DNA of 64,000 nt, from assembly GCA_020726505.1 (NCBI GenBank), contig JAHLEZ010000008.1, positions 2,604,001 to 2,668,000 of the forward strand. The letters are read 5' to 3'. Shown piece by piece: positions 34,698-44,764 of this stretch. Both the position numbers and the translations under genes were made by a program. This DNA comes from Leptodontidium sp. MPI-SDFR-AT-0119 (Eukaryota; Ascomycota; Leotiomycetes; Helotiales; Leptodontidiaceae). The notes under the pieces are model-generated. The model did no database searches. It saw only the letters and a program-made list of their open reading frames with translations, and was not told where the DNA came from. Positions within the stretch are counted from its first letter, which is position 1; each line of letters starts with the position of its first letter.

Positions 34698-36333
34698 ATG
34701 TCTGCTTCTTCTGCTCTGGATGGCGAAAGCACCCACGTGTACAGCAGAGAATATGCTGTGTCTCTTGATACCCAGGACACCCTGAAGCAGACCAGGGACC
34801 AATTTCTTATCCCTTCAAAGGCCCAGTTGAAAGCCAAATCGTTGCCAGAAGTGGGTAAGGACACCCGGACCTTTCTCTCTTTCTGTCAGGACAGCGAAGA
34901 GTTTCATGGCTGAATCAAGAAGTAGCTCGTGATGCAGATGCCAATGCCTCTTCTGATGCTTCAATCTACCTATGCGGGAACTCCCTTGGTTTGCAACCTC
35001 GACTTGTATCGACGCGTATGCAACAATATTTCACAACTTGGGCGACACAAGGTGTCTTTGGCCACTTCAAACCTCTTGCCGAGTCTCCTCTACCAACATG
35101 GCTTGATGCTGACACAAGAGCTTCGGAATGCATTGCTCCTATAGTTGGGGCTCTCCCTTCCGAGGTTGCTGTCATGGAAACTCTCACGGCCAATCTTCAT
35201 TTATTGTTGTCTGCGTTTTACAAACCTGATATCAATGGTCGTCATAAGATCATTATCGAAAGTCAAGCTTTTCCGTCTGATCACGTGCGTACCAATTTCC
35301 CCCTTTCTTTGACCAGGACTGTACGCCTGATGGCGAGAGTGTAAAGCTCGTATCGGAGTCAGTGGGGACAAGTGTTACCATGGCCGAACGATCAAGAAAA
35401 TTTTCAATCACTGACACAATCTAGTTTGCTGCCGAATCCCAGGTTCTGCACCATGATCTCTCACCCGAGGCATCTCTGATCACAATTGAAGCAGCATCAC
35501 AACCTCAACCGCCACTCTCAACCTCGCACGTCTTATCCGTAATCAAAGAACACGGACCGACGACTGCTATCATCCTCCTCCCAGGCATCCAATTCTACAC
35601 CGGCCAATTCCTCGACATCCCAACCATCACCGCCGCCGCTCACCAAGCCGGCATCTTCGTAATTTGGGATCTCGCCCACGCAGTCGGTAACGTGCCTCTC
35701 CAACTCCACGACTGGAACGTCGACGCCGCCGTCTGGTGCAGCTACAAATATCTCAATGCCGGCCCTGGAGCAGCAGGCGGTCTCTTCGTCCATGAAAATA
35801 ACGGCCAAGTGACCACACGAGGAAGCGGCAAGAAGATCTTCACTAACAGACTATCCGGGTGGTGGGGAAGCGACAAGTCATCACGGTTCGCAATGGACAA
35901 TAAATTTGTCCCTATCCCCGGTGCTGCTGGTTTCCAACTTTCAAATCCCTCGATATTGGATATCACGAGTTTGACAGCCTCGCTTGAAATATTCGCTCTC
36001 GCTGGTGGAATAGCTCCTCTGCGCACGAAATCACTAAAACTCACTTCCCATCTCGAGAAGTTGCTTTTGAACATGCCAGCTCTGAAGGAAGGGTTATTTG
36101 AGATCATCACCCCGAAAGAGCCTGAATCTCGTGGTGCGCAGCTGAGTCTGAAGTTAAAGGAGGGATTGCTGGATAGAGTTATGGAGGGTCTGGAAGAGAG
36201 GGGTGTGGTGGTCGATGAGAGACGCCCGGATGTTATTCGTGTTGCTCCAGCGCCGCTTTATAATACGTTTACGGATTGTTGGGATTTCGTGGATGCGTTT
36301 GGGGAGGCTTTGGGTGATGCTTTGAGGAAGTAG
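34698..36333 (+). CDS. BNA5: kynureninase (L-kynurenine hydrolase)
   Basis: PLP enzyme that cleaves kynurenine and 3-hydroxykynurenine to anthranilate or 3-hydroxyanthranilate plus alanine, in tryptophan degradation and de novo NAD synthesis. Exons 34698-34854, 34890-35284 and 35425-36333 give 486 residues, the normal size. Family blocks are IYLCGNSLGLQPR, VAVMETLTANLHLL, ESQAFPSDH, VIWDLAHAVGNVPLQ and WCSYKYLNAGPGA, in which Lys at about 292 holds PLP. The C-terminus has RGVVVDERRPDVIRVAPAPLYN. The first intron is only 35 nt, close to the lower limit for splicing in these fungi, yet without removing it the frame ends in TGA. Start 34698 (MSASSALDGE) was preferred to an upstream non-ATG extension. 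Confidence 0.94.
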
Positions 36334-36906
36334 ATTGCGTGGGTGGTTGAGGATGTGAGTGGAGGGAGGGGGTTTACGATGATATGAATTAGATCATAGA
36401 ATAGCGAATAGATGTATAGATTTTGATATAGCTTCTATTATCATGCCATATCATGTTACCATTTTCATCCAATCTTGAGATTTGCCTGCGGTGTTATGAG
36501 CGATGACAAAACATGAACCCCAAGTTTAACCATGAGCAGTCAGGTAGTCATAAATAGAATACTAATTTAAAGTACTGATCCATACCTAGGTAGACCTCCA
36601 AGCGATGGATCAAATAAAATCCACAACTTCCATAAATCACCCATTCCCACAAATCAGCTCCTTTCCTCCCTCCTCCCATCCCATTCCATCCCACCAGCCT
36701 CATCAACAAGGCTACCCAACGCCAAGCCCGCCCCAAAACCAGACCCACGTGCCAAGCCCCCGGCAGCCAAGCTTTCCAATTCGCATCTCAAAAAAACCTC
36801 CGCGGGTACACAACATTCATTCTTTTCCACGTCCCTGGCCCCCTCCTTCTTCCTCTCTCAACACAAACACAAACACAGGGCAGGGTAGAAAAATCCAAGC
36901 ACAAGC
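36334..36906. other. Intergenic region between kynureninase and FMP32-like gene
   Basis: About 570 bases. From 36605 a long frame is open but Pro/Ser-rich and compositionally driven by CCA/TCC words; it was not accepted as a gene. Probably promoter and leader of the next gene. Confidence 0.4.
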
Positions 36907-38569
36907 ATGTCCACAACCCGCCTCCTCTTCCTCTACCCGCCATTCTTCCGCGCCCCTCTACGAATCTCCCAACACCATTCGTCGCGGCAGAAAAGTAGTC
37001 GGGTTTTGCAGTGTCAATCGCAATCGTACTCGCACTCGCTATTACAAAATCGATGTCTGTGTCTGCATTCGCGCACCCGGGCCGGGACGAGAAATTTCAA
37101 TACAGGTAGTTCGAGTTTGAGACGGAATGGAGTTAGATCAAGTCAAAATACCGAGACGGGCAGAGTGAGAGGGAGGGCATTTTCTATAACGTCGACGAGG
37201 CAGGAGAGGACTGCTTAAACGGCATGGGAAAGCTGTTGAGCCTTTTCTTATACCGGACGGCGAGGGTGGGGATGCAGATGTAGAGAAAGTCTCTGCGGTT
37301 GAAGGGAGAGAGAAAGAGAGAGGGGAGAAAGATCGAAAGGGGGAGCGGAAAGGCGCGGGTGGTGAGGGAGGGGAGGGGGGAAAGGATGGCGTGAAAGAGG
37401 GAGAGAAGGAGGGGGAAGATGCTGGGAAACAACTGTTGTTGGAAGAAGTGCAGAATGCTGCGCGGGTACCTGGTGATGCGGATACTGGATCTGGGATTGC
37501 GAATCTTGGGACAGAGCAAGCAGGAACTGGGAAACCCGAAGGTGCATCTCCATCTGCAAATCCAGTAGCATCAACAAGCACAAGCACAACCGCACCCGCA
37601 AACCCCCTCGAAACAGTCCTGCACATGCCGCCTCCCGAGACAGCAGAAGAAGAGAACGCCTCTAAACCCCCGCACCTGCAAACACCGCCTTACGTGCACC
37701 ATTTCGACACCTACACGCTCGTGCAGCGGGTTGAAGCAGGGGGGTTCAGTAATGAGCAGGCTATCACGAGTATGAAAGCCGTGAGAGGACTGTTGGCACT
37801 GAATCTGGAGGTTGCGAGGAAGGGGCTGGTTAGTAAGAGTGATGTTGAGAATGTACGTTTACGTTTACCCTTTCCTCCTTTTTTTTTTTTCCATCCTCTT
37901 TAGGAAAATACTCTTCTCTTCCCTTCCTTTCTCTCTTCTCAAGACAAGAAACGATGGCTAATTTTCTACTGTAACATAGGAATCATACCTCTTCCGCGCC
38001 GCCTGCTCTGAACTCAAAACCGAGATCCAGAATACGCGCAAGAAAGACGAGGAGGCAATGCGTAGGGAACGGACCTTATTACAGCATGAAGTGGATATTT
38101 TGAATCAGAAGCTCAGTCAGGAGTTGTTGACGCTGAAGGATGATTTGAAGGGGATGTTTGATGATAGGAAGATGAGTGTTAGGATGGAGCAGAGGACTAT
38201 GGAGAGTAAAGTAAGTGTATCCCTTTCCTGACAACCCCCCACCCCAAAAAAATCCCATGCAAAAACAAAGTAGCTAACGCCCAACAGATCCAAGAACTCA
38301 ACTACAAAATCACAGTCCTCCTCAACAGCGACAGCAAATCCGAGATCGAAGGTCTCCGCTGGGTCCTAACCCGCCGATCCGTGATGGGTATCCTCTTCAT
38401 GGCTTTCATGGTCCTCACGTCCTTGCGATACGCAAGTTATAAGAGTCATGAGGATGACCTTCGAGCGAAGAAGAAGGATGAGGCAATTAAAGTTGAGGCG
38501 TTGGGTGGTGGTGGTACTGGTGAGATGGCCTCTGCGCAGGGAGTGGCGGAGATTTTGGCTGCTAATTAG
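36907..38569 (+). CDS. mitochondrial FMP32/CCDC90 (MCUR1-like, DUF1640) membrane protein
   Basis: Conserved coiled-coil inner-membrane protein family linked in yeast to cytochrome c oxidase assembly and proline use, and in animals to calcium uniporter scaffolding. The clear part has three exons: one ending at 37852, then 37980-38210 and 38288-38569. The family core reads HHFDTYTLVQRVEAGGFSNE, SKSDVEN+ESYLFRAA, and a long coiled coil (KLSQELLTLKDDLKG). One C-terminal membrane helix (SVMGILFMAFMVLTSLRYAS) follows. Upstream of 37391 the frame is open back to about 37187 but has no ATG. The ATG at 36907 opens an Arg/Ser-rich presequence-like stretch (RTRAGTRNFNTGSSSLRR), so at least one more intron between about 37100 and 37230 is needed. 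That junction is unresolved; one possible intron is 37106-37229. Confidence 0.8.
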
Positions 38570-40147
38570 AGGGATGGGGAGCAAGATGTGGTGAGGAAGG
38601 GTGAGAGATTAGATTGGATTGGATTGACCTTGGTCGAAAGAAGCCCCTGCTCGAATCCCTTCTCATAGTGAAGCTAGCTTTCAGGAGCTTGCCGAGCCTC
38701 TCTACAGTAGAGATGCCTCTAGATTAGATTTGCAGTAACCGAGGAGGAAATTCTCCATTTAGAGTTAAGAGCTAGAGATACCCTTAAAGTATATACATCT
38801 ACACACTTAATATAAGAACTCAGAAATACCCATCTACGCTGCTCATGAAATAGACGTGAAAGCTTGCGACAATATCACGTTATGTTCATCTGGGGAAATC
38901 CTGGGCTGAAATACAGGGGGAGGATCGCTTGACAGCCGCCTTGTCACAGCCCTGAGGAGCTAACCCCAATCCAAACCATCTGATTCCTCATGCACCTCCA
39001 TCTCACTCTCACTTCTCCACAATATCACAGCACATCAATCCTCTCCTAAATCCCAAACTCCCAACGGGGAGGGACACAGGCGCAGACTCGGGGCTTAAGG
39101 TACCTTAATTTCACATCATTTGGATTTAATCATCCCTCTCTGGGAACTGGAGTGGATCAAGAGCCTTCCGTGCATGTTTGTGCTCCGAGTGTGGATTGAC
39201 AGCCAGGTCATGATCTTCTTCTCATCCACTTACCTTACCTTACCCACGGCTTCAACTCTATGCTATCACATCACTCCATTCGGCTCCTCTTGATCCGATA
39301 CAATAGACTGGATTGGATCGGACCGCACTGGATTCGGCTGTCTATTTTTTACCAAATGTAAACCACATTACAAACACGACATCCGAACCACACACTGCAT
39401 CCAATAAACACACCACCCAATCGCCAATCACACGCTTCCCACACCATCCATTTCGAATCTTTGGAATCAAATCGCCGTGTTCTCTTGCATGGAATCCATC
39501 TCCGCCTCAGCCAAACCAATAGAAACGCAAGCACAGAACTGTCCACCCCTCTCGTCAAGTTCTCTCGTCAGTCCTGACCTACCTACCTCACTTATTAAGG
39601 GTACTTAAAGTAGCCAAGGATGCCGGAACCTAATTCCAGTTTCTGGAAGAGGAGCGTAGGACGTTTTGGGAAGTCGAAGGGGGATTTGAGTAGCGGTGGC
39701 AGTGCTAGTGGTGAAGCTAGTAGTAGTGCAGCAACGACTTTTAGATTCGTGGAGGATGGAGGTGCGTTTTATCTTTTTCTTCCTCTTTTACTTCCTTTAT
39801 TATTTGTATATCTCCTTACCTTGTCTATCTTGTCTTGTTTTGTGTCGATTACTTTATAATCTTTTTCGGTTTGTTAATTGTCACTACTTCTCTTTCTTTT
39901 CGATTCCATGCCGATTACAATCCGGTATATTATACATATTCGCCTCTTTGCTTATTTATACTCCTCTTTTGAAGGTCCCCTGTCCCCATTTCGTCTTGCA
40001 TACTGTCGTCATTCTTATCGATCTATAACTCTCCTGCCCTCTCGCCCTTTACTCTCCCACCATAATATCTTTCAACATCTCTCCCTCTCCTTCTCTTTCT
40101 CTAGTCTACTTTAGCGACGGAATCTACTTCATTTTTGTCACTTCGTT
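38570..40147. other. Intergenic region, possibly holding an alternative first exon of the bZIP gene
   Basis: 1.6 kb without a firm gene. At 39620-39761 an ATG frame encodes a Ser/Gly-rich segment (SVGRFGKSKGDLSSGGSASG) that ends at a GTGCGT donor. It could join to the bZIP frame at 40172 only through a weak AAG acceptor. Otherwise pyrimidine-rich leader sequence (39760-40140) with many CTCTTT words is seen. Confidence 0.4.
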
Positions 40148-41834
40148 ATGGAAAGTATGCTAATGGCTCGCAAAGGCAAGAGCAAAAGCACGGAAGGCGA
40201 AGCAGAGGAATCGGACCTGACGCCTAAACAAAGACGGCGTGCGCAGGTTCGGAAAGCTCAGATGTATGTCTCCTTCTCTTCACCTCCAGTACTTCTCTGG
40301 TTCATGTACTCATCTTATACCATCACTTGTATCCTTCTCCAAGTTTTACTTCTCTTCCCGTGTCCATGTACACAATCTCAACCCAACCCCATCTCCCCTC
40401 GAGCACAGACAAAACAGAAGCTAAGAAATACATAGCGAACATCGCCAACGCAAAGAAAACCACGTCAAGCATCTTGAGAAAGAAGTAATCGACCTGCGGG
40501 AGAAAATCGCACAAGCAGAAACCCAGGCCGTCCTTTTCAAACACGAGAACATCGCAATCAAAACAGCTCTTCAGAATAGCCTTGTCCAACTCCCTGTGCA
40601 TCTCCAGACTACCTCATCACCCGCCACCAGTGCCGAAGTACACAGTAGCCAATACCAAAATCAAAGTCCAGAGCAAGACCAAAGCATGGTGCCAAACACA
40701 GATCAAAACTTCGACATGGATTTAAGCGGCCCAGACGACATCTTCAACCTCACATCTCCATCCTCCATCGCCTGGCGTGAAAAGAACACTCTCGTATACA
40801 CAACATTCGATCCCTTCCTCGACGAAGAATGTCTCCAGATAAGTCCAGCTGGCAGCACCAATTTCCCACTATCGATCGACTCTACCTCCAATAGCAGCAA
40901 CAATATCTTTGGAAATAATAATATCAATGCCGTCTCGCTTCCTTCACCAGATATGTTCAATTCCGCGAACTGGAAACCGGCTGTCTTGGCACAGCAGGAG
41001 AGAGAGAAGATACAGCAGAAAGAGCGTGAGGGAGAACAAGGAGGGATGATCGTCGACGGCGGAAATAGTTCCAGGAAATTAACACCTGAAGAGGAGATGG
41101 AGATGCTAGCTATTAACTTCATTCTTGCGTACGTCCTCTCTCCTCTCCCTCTGCTTCAACGATCCATCGCTCTTTCACGATCATAGTGACATTAACAACC
41201 ACAAAACAGCCTCGAACACCCCTGCCGCACCCACTTCTCGCCCCCCTCCAGTGCCCCATACGACCCAACCTCCAACGAAACAGGCCACGAACTAATGGCG
41301 ACCACGCACCTCTTCTCCCACGCCTCCTCCTTCACACGCCCCAACCCGTATCCACACGCCCACCCCGCATTATCAACCCATCCTTCGCATCTGAATCTCA
41401 ATCCCCATCACGACCGACGTCCTGCTCTGCATGAAGGAGGGGGGGGAGGAGGAAGGTCCAACCCCCATCCAACTATCGGAGCGCCAGGAAGTACATGGTA
41501 CGTCCCGCCCCCGAATCTCCAGGATCTGTATCAGATGAGCGAGAGTTTGCCGAAAGAGAACTGGGAGATCACGCCTGTGCAGGCGTGGTTCCTGCTGGTG
41601 GGGAGGTATGGGTGGGAGAGATTACTTCGAGTTAATGGCAGTCCTGATGGTGGTGGAGGAGGTGGGGAGAGAGAGGCGGGGAGGGAAAGAGGAGAAAAGG
41701 TCATGGATTCATTGAAGAGGGGACTAGCGAAGTTGGTGTCCTGTCTTCACTTTGGGAGTGTGATGGATGAGGCGGGCTTTTGGGAGGTTGTGGGAAGTGT
41801 TTTGGGGGAGGATGGAGGTGTCGAGTGGGTTTGA
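40148..41834 (+). CDS. bZIP transcription factor with atypical basic region
   Basis: Exons 40148-40263, 40436-41128 and 41210-41834 total 1434 nt and give 477 residues. The DNA-binding helix is reconstituted across the first intron: RRRAQVRKAQIEHRQRKENH at about residues 29-48, followed by a leucine-zipper-like heptad helix (VKHLEKEVIDLREKIAQAE). The invariant Asn of the bZIP signature is Val here (AQVRKAQ instead of AQNRAAQ), as in a fungal subgroup I recall having the RRAQVR form. The central part is Asn/Ser/Gln-rich. The C-terminal half holds a conserved-looking block (PEEEMEMLAINFILA+LEHPCRTHF, NWEITPVQAWFLLVGRYGW), probably a ligand or effector domain of this subgroup. Targets are unknown. 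Confidence 0.87.
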
Positions 41835-43032
41835 TGAGATTGGGTTTGAGTTTGAGTTTGAGTGAGGTGAGTGAATAGGCGATGGATCGTATTGGTATAT
41901 TAGGGGAGTGATGATTGTGATTTAGCCGGGTGGTGAATCGTAAATACCGTATATAGTGGTTGGGGATTGCTTGTGTCAATAGACGAACAAAGACCTGTCG
42001 AGTACAGGATAAAGTGTCAAAACGGAGCCATGACCTATTCTACAATTCTAATGTTTTGAATATATAAGCAAAGCATTGACAGCTGTCGAGGTGCATCGCC
42101 CTGTCGACGGATGATCAGCAAGCATATTTAGGCTTTGTTCGCTGGGCTCGAATAATCTTCTCCTCCTTACTCTTTTACTTTTACTTTTGGCTCTGTGGCT
42201 GAGTCGACTTCTGTGCGAATTCTGTAACTTCCCAACTTTGAACTTCGAAGCACAAAACTGGTGGATAGCTGGGTAGGTGACGATAATATAGAAGATTTGA
42301 CAGCGAGTGCTTACCTGACAGTCGTGACTGATTGAACAAAACGAGAAATGTCACACTCTTCTCATCAACTAGCAAGTTCAGTCTGGAATTGCGAAGTACG
42401 TCTCATGTATATGCCCATTCGTTGACATTTCCCACTCTCCTGGATAGACATAGAATCTAGAATTTAGAATCAAATGGATCGCCCTCACCACTGTAAAATA
42501 CGACCATGATTCATAGAATACTCTCTCTTATATACTATGAATCGTGGATGAGAGCCATAGGGAGGGACGGAGGGAAATATTAGGGGGTGCGGTTACATAC
42601 GTAACGGTATGCAAGGGTGAGAGATAGAGTCGAGGGTTGAGCGCAGCGCGATGTAAAGAGAAATGTGAGATCGAATATTCACTTCGTGAACCTGCTAATT
42701 GGGGTTGAATCACTCGCGCCCGGGTAGGGTGAATTGTGAAGATCGTATTCATCATGCCTCAATGCTCCTATCTAGTTCTTGAAAAGTAGAGAAGAGTATT
42801 CATTTCACAGCTGCTAAGAGAGGGGTGGGAATAATTTACGAGTAATACCTCCACTACGGCGGGATAAGTGTAAGATTGTTTTACAGTCGAGAGCAAATCA
42901 CTCGCCTGGGTGACATATAACAAGACCAGATCCTCCTAAGAAGACCAAAACTAGCTAAGCCAATGGAGAAGATATGTGATCATGGATTATAGAACATGGT
43001 TTTGTTGCGGACTTGGGGCATTTTAAGATCCG
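41835..43032. other. Intergenic region downstream of bZIP gene
   Basis: 1.2 kb without a convincing gene. It begins with a GTTTGAGTTTGAGTTTGAGT tandem of three 6-bp units near 41843-41862. AT content rises toward the right, marking the transition to the accessory region. Confidence 0.45.
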
Positions 43033-43195
43033 GAGCTCCTTTAACGTATGACTGATTAAAATAATAACGGCATAGTTGTGGCAGACGTAAATAATCACTT
43101 ATTAATTAGCAAAAAATTTGCCCAGATAGCGCAGAGCTTCGATATTGAAAACCTAATCGATTATTGAATACAAAAGCAACACCGATTACTCATAT
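43033..43195 (+). repeat. dispersed repeat copy B (partner at 23603-23755), AT-shifted
   Basis: Second copy of the repeat described at 23603. It is clearly richer in A/T, with G-to-A and C-to-T differences relative to copy A (for example GATTGG to GATTAA and AACGACGG to AATAACGG). It has no coding capacity. Confidence 0.65.
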
Positions 43196-43831
43196 TCACA
43201 CCCTGAAATCCGAGCACGAATAACTTGAACTTCACTATGTGAGCCCGAAATCGTCCTGAAGCCTCGGAGGAAGTGACCTAATCTTGTCTGGTCTGTTCTA
43301 CAAGTCTCCGATGAATCACCTGTTTGGGTTCATAGAATATAATAAATAATGGCTAAGTGTTTTAACCTGAGCTCGATATTCATATCGCTAGTTTAGAAAA
43401 TCTAATGATAGTACATTAACTAATGCATCTCTTTAATTTCTGGTCCATAAGTCTTATCAGCTGTGTTACCTCCACTATTTGGTTTCTTCCACGGACGATC
43501 TAACGTTTCTTCGAGGCTGCGCCATTGTCTCTCTCAAGTCTGTTTCCAGCTGACGAAACCTGGCACACAAATTTCTATTTTAATAGTCATTGAGCAACCG
43601 ATACTTTTCCTCGAAGGCTATCAGGGTAGTTTCATCTACTACGTCAAAATTTACGACGTTGAGAGCAGGACTTTTTGCTGTTGTTATCACATGCGGTACC
43701 ATGTTTTAAATTCGGGAACGGCATTGGCCGCAACCATCTGTTAAACCTGCCGCTGATCAATTACATAGGCTTGCGGCAAACCCAATAAGGTGGGACATTG
43801 AACGTCGCCAGGATATAAAGAGTGATGATAA
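43196..43831. other. AT-rich spacer before HET fragment
   Basis: About 640 bases with stop codons in all frames apart from a 93-codon non-ATG frame near 43463. The missing 5' half of the HET gene would be expected here but no HCWG-type block was found. Confidence 0.45.
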
Positions 43832-44764
43832 GCCGCGAACATTTACGAATGGACGCTGAATCGACAAATCTGTACAGATGCCAAGAGCGCTGCGAGCTGG
43901 GCGCTTCAGGAGCGTGTTCTGTCCACTCGCATCGTGCATTTTGCCAACTCCGAGCTGGTGTGGGAATGCCTTACGTGTTCGGCGCAAGAAGGCTTGACAG
44001 AGCTGAACGATCAGAGGCAGGACTGCTCAAACATTCAGTACTCAGGTGCGAGCGACTTCAAACGCGCGCTCTTCATACCTAGCCATAGCGATCATTACAA
44101 CATCGCGGACGGCGCGTTCGCTATTTGGCAACGCTTCGTTGTGGAATACTCGACCCGCAAGCTGACCCGTCCGGCAGACAGGCTGCCTGCGATCTCGGGA
44201 CTAGCTGTAATTCTGGCAGAGAGAACAGGTAGCCCCTACTGTGCTGGGATCTTTGGGAATGACTTGATCGAACTCACCTGGCAGAATGCTCTCACCGAGG
44301 ACGAGCAAATGAACCCGCCTGCATTAGCACCGGCGCCTAATTGGTCTTGGGCCAGGCCCAATTCGCGTGTCAAGTTTCCATTCTATGATCAAGGTCGGCT
44401 AGTCTCTACGGTAGATGCGAGGTTTGAAGGATATGATAGCACCATTTTGCATGGGTGTCTAGTGGTCTCGGCTTGCTTCCGCAAGATCATGATGAGCCCG
44501 TGGAATGTCGAAATTCGTATCGCGGAGCGTGCTCACATGACCAAGACGCATATGATTCCACGGATTCGCAAGAATGGTTGTAAATGCAACACAGAGGTGG
44601 AGGAGACGCTAGTTTATGCTTTGGAGATTGCTCCACACCCCGTCTATCCCGACTGCTGGGCCCGAGTCGACGTTCATATCTGCCCATACGTAGAAGGTTG
44701 CAGAGCTTATACGCAAAAGTATGAGTTCAGAGATTCTACTCGGTCCGTTTTTAAGCTTGTATGA
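43832..44764 (+). pseudogene. 5'-truncated HET-domain gene fragment
   Basis: An open frame of about 310 codons begins directly after stops at about 43823-43831 and has no early ATG. It reads AASWALQERVLSTRIVHFAN, which matches the RGWVLQERLLSPRILHF block in the middle of HET domains. Then come ELVWECLTCSAQEG, the TRPADRLPAISGLA block, YCAGIFGNDLIELTWQ and PAPNWSWARP, the standard HET C-terminal flank. The whole N-terminal HET half (Y-x-A-L-S-H-C-W-G, LWIDALCI) is absent. The retained part is undamaged to the TGA at 44762-44764, so truncation may be recent, by deletion or insertion on the left side. A distant exon upstream cannot be ruled out. Confidence 0.72.

Noticed and set aside
36605..37120. 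171-codon Pro/Ser/His-rich frame with ATG
   Set aside because: Composition is low-complexity and no motif or splice partner is visible; it overlaps the leader and presequence of the FMP32-like gene.
37138..37626. 162-codon minus-strand Ser/Pro-rich frame
   Set aside because: It mirrors the Glu/Gly/Lys-rich linker of the FMP32-like gene on the plus strand.
39620..39761. First exon of the bZIP gene
   Set aside because: The only in-phase acceptor is a weak AAG at 40171; the ATG at 40148 suffices. Kept as a possibility only.
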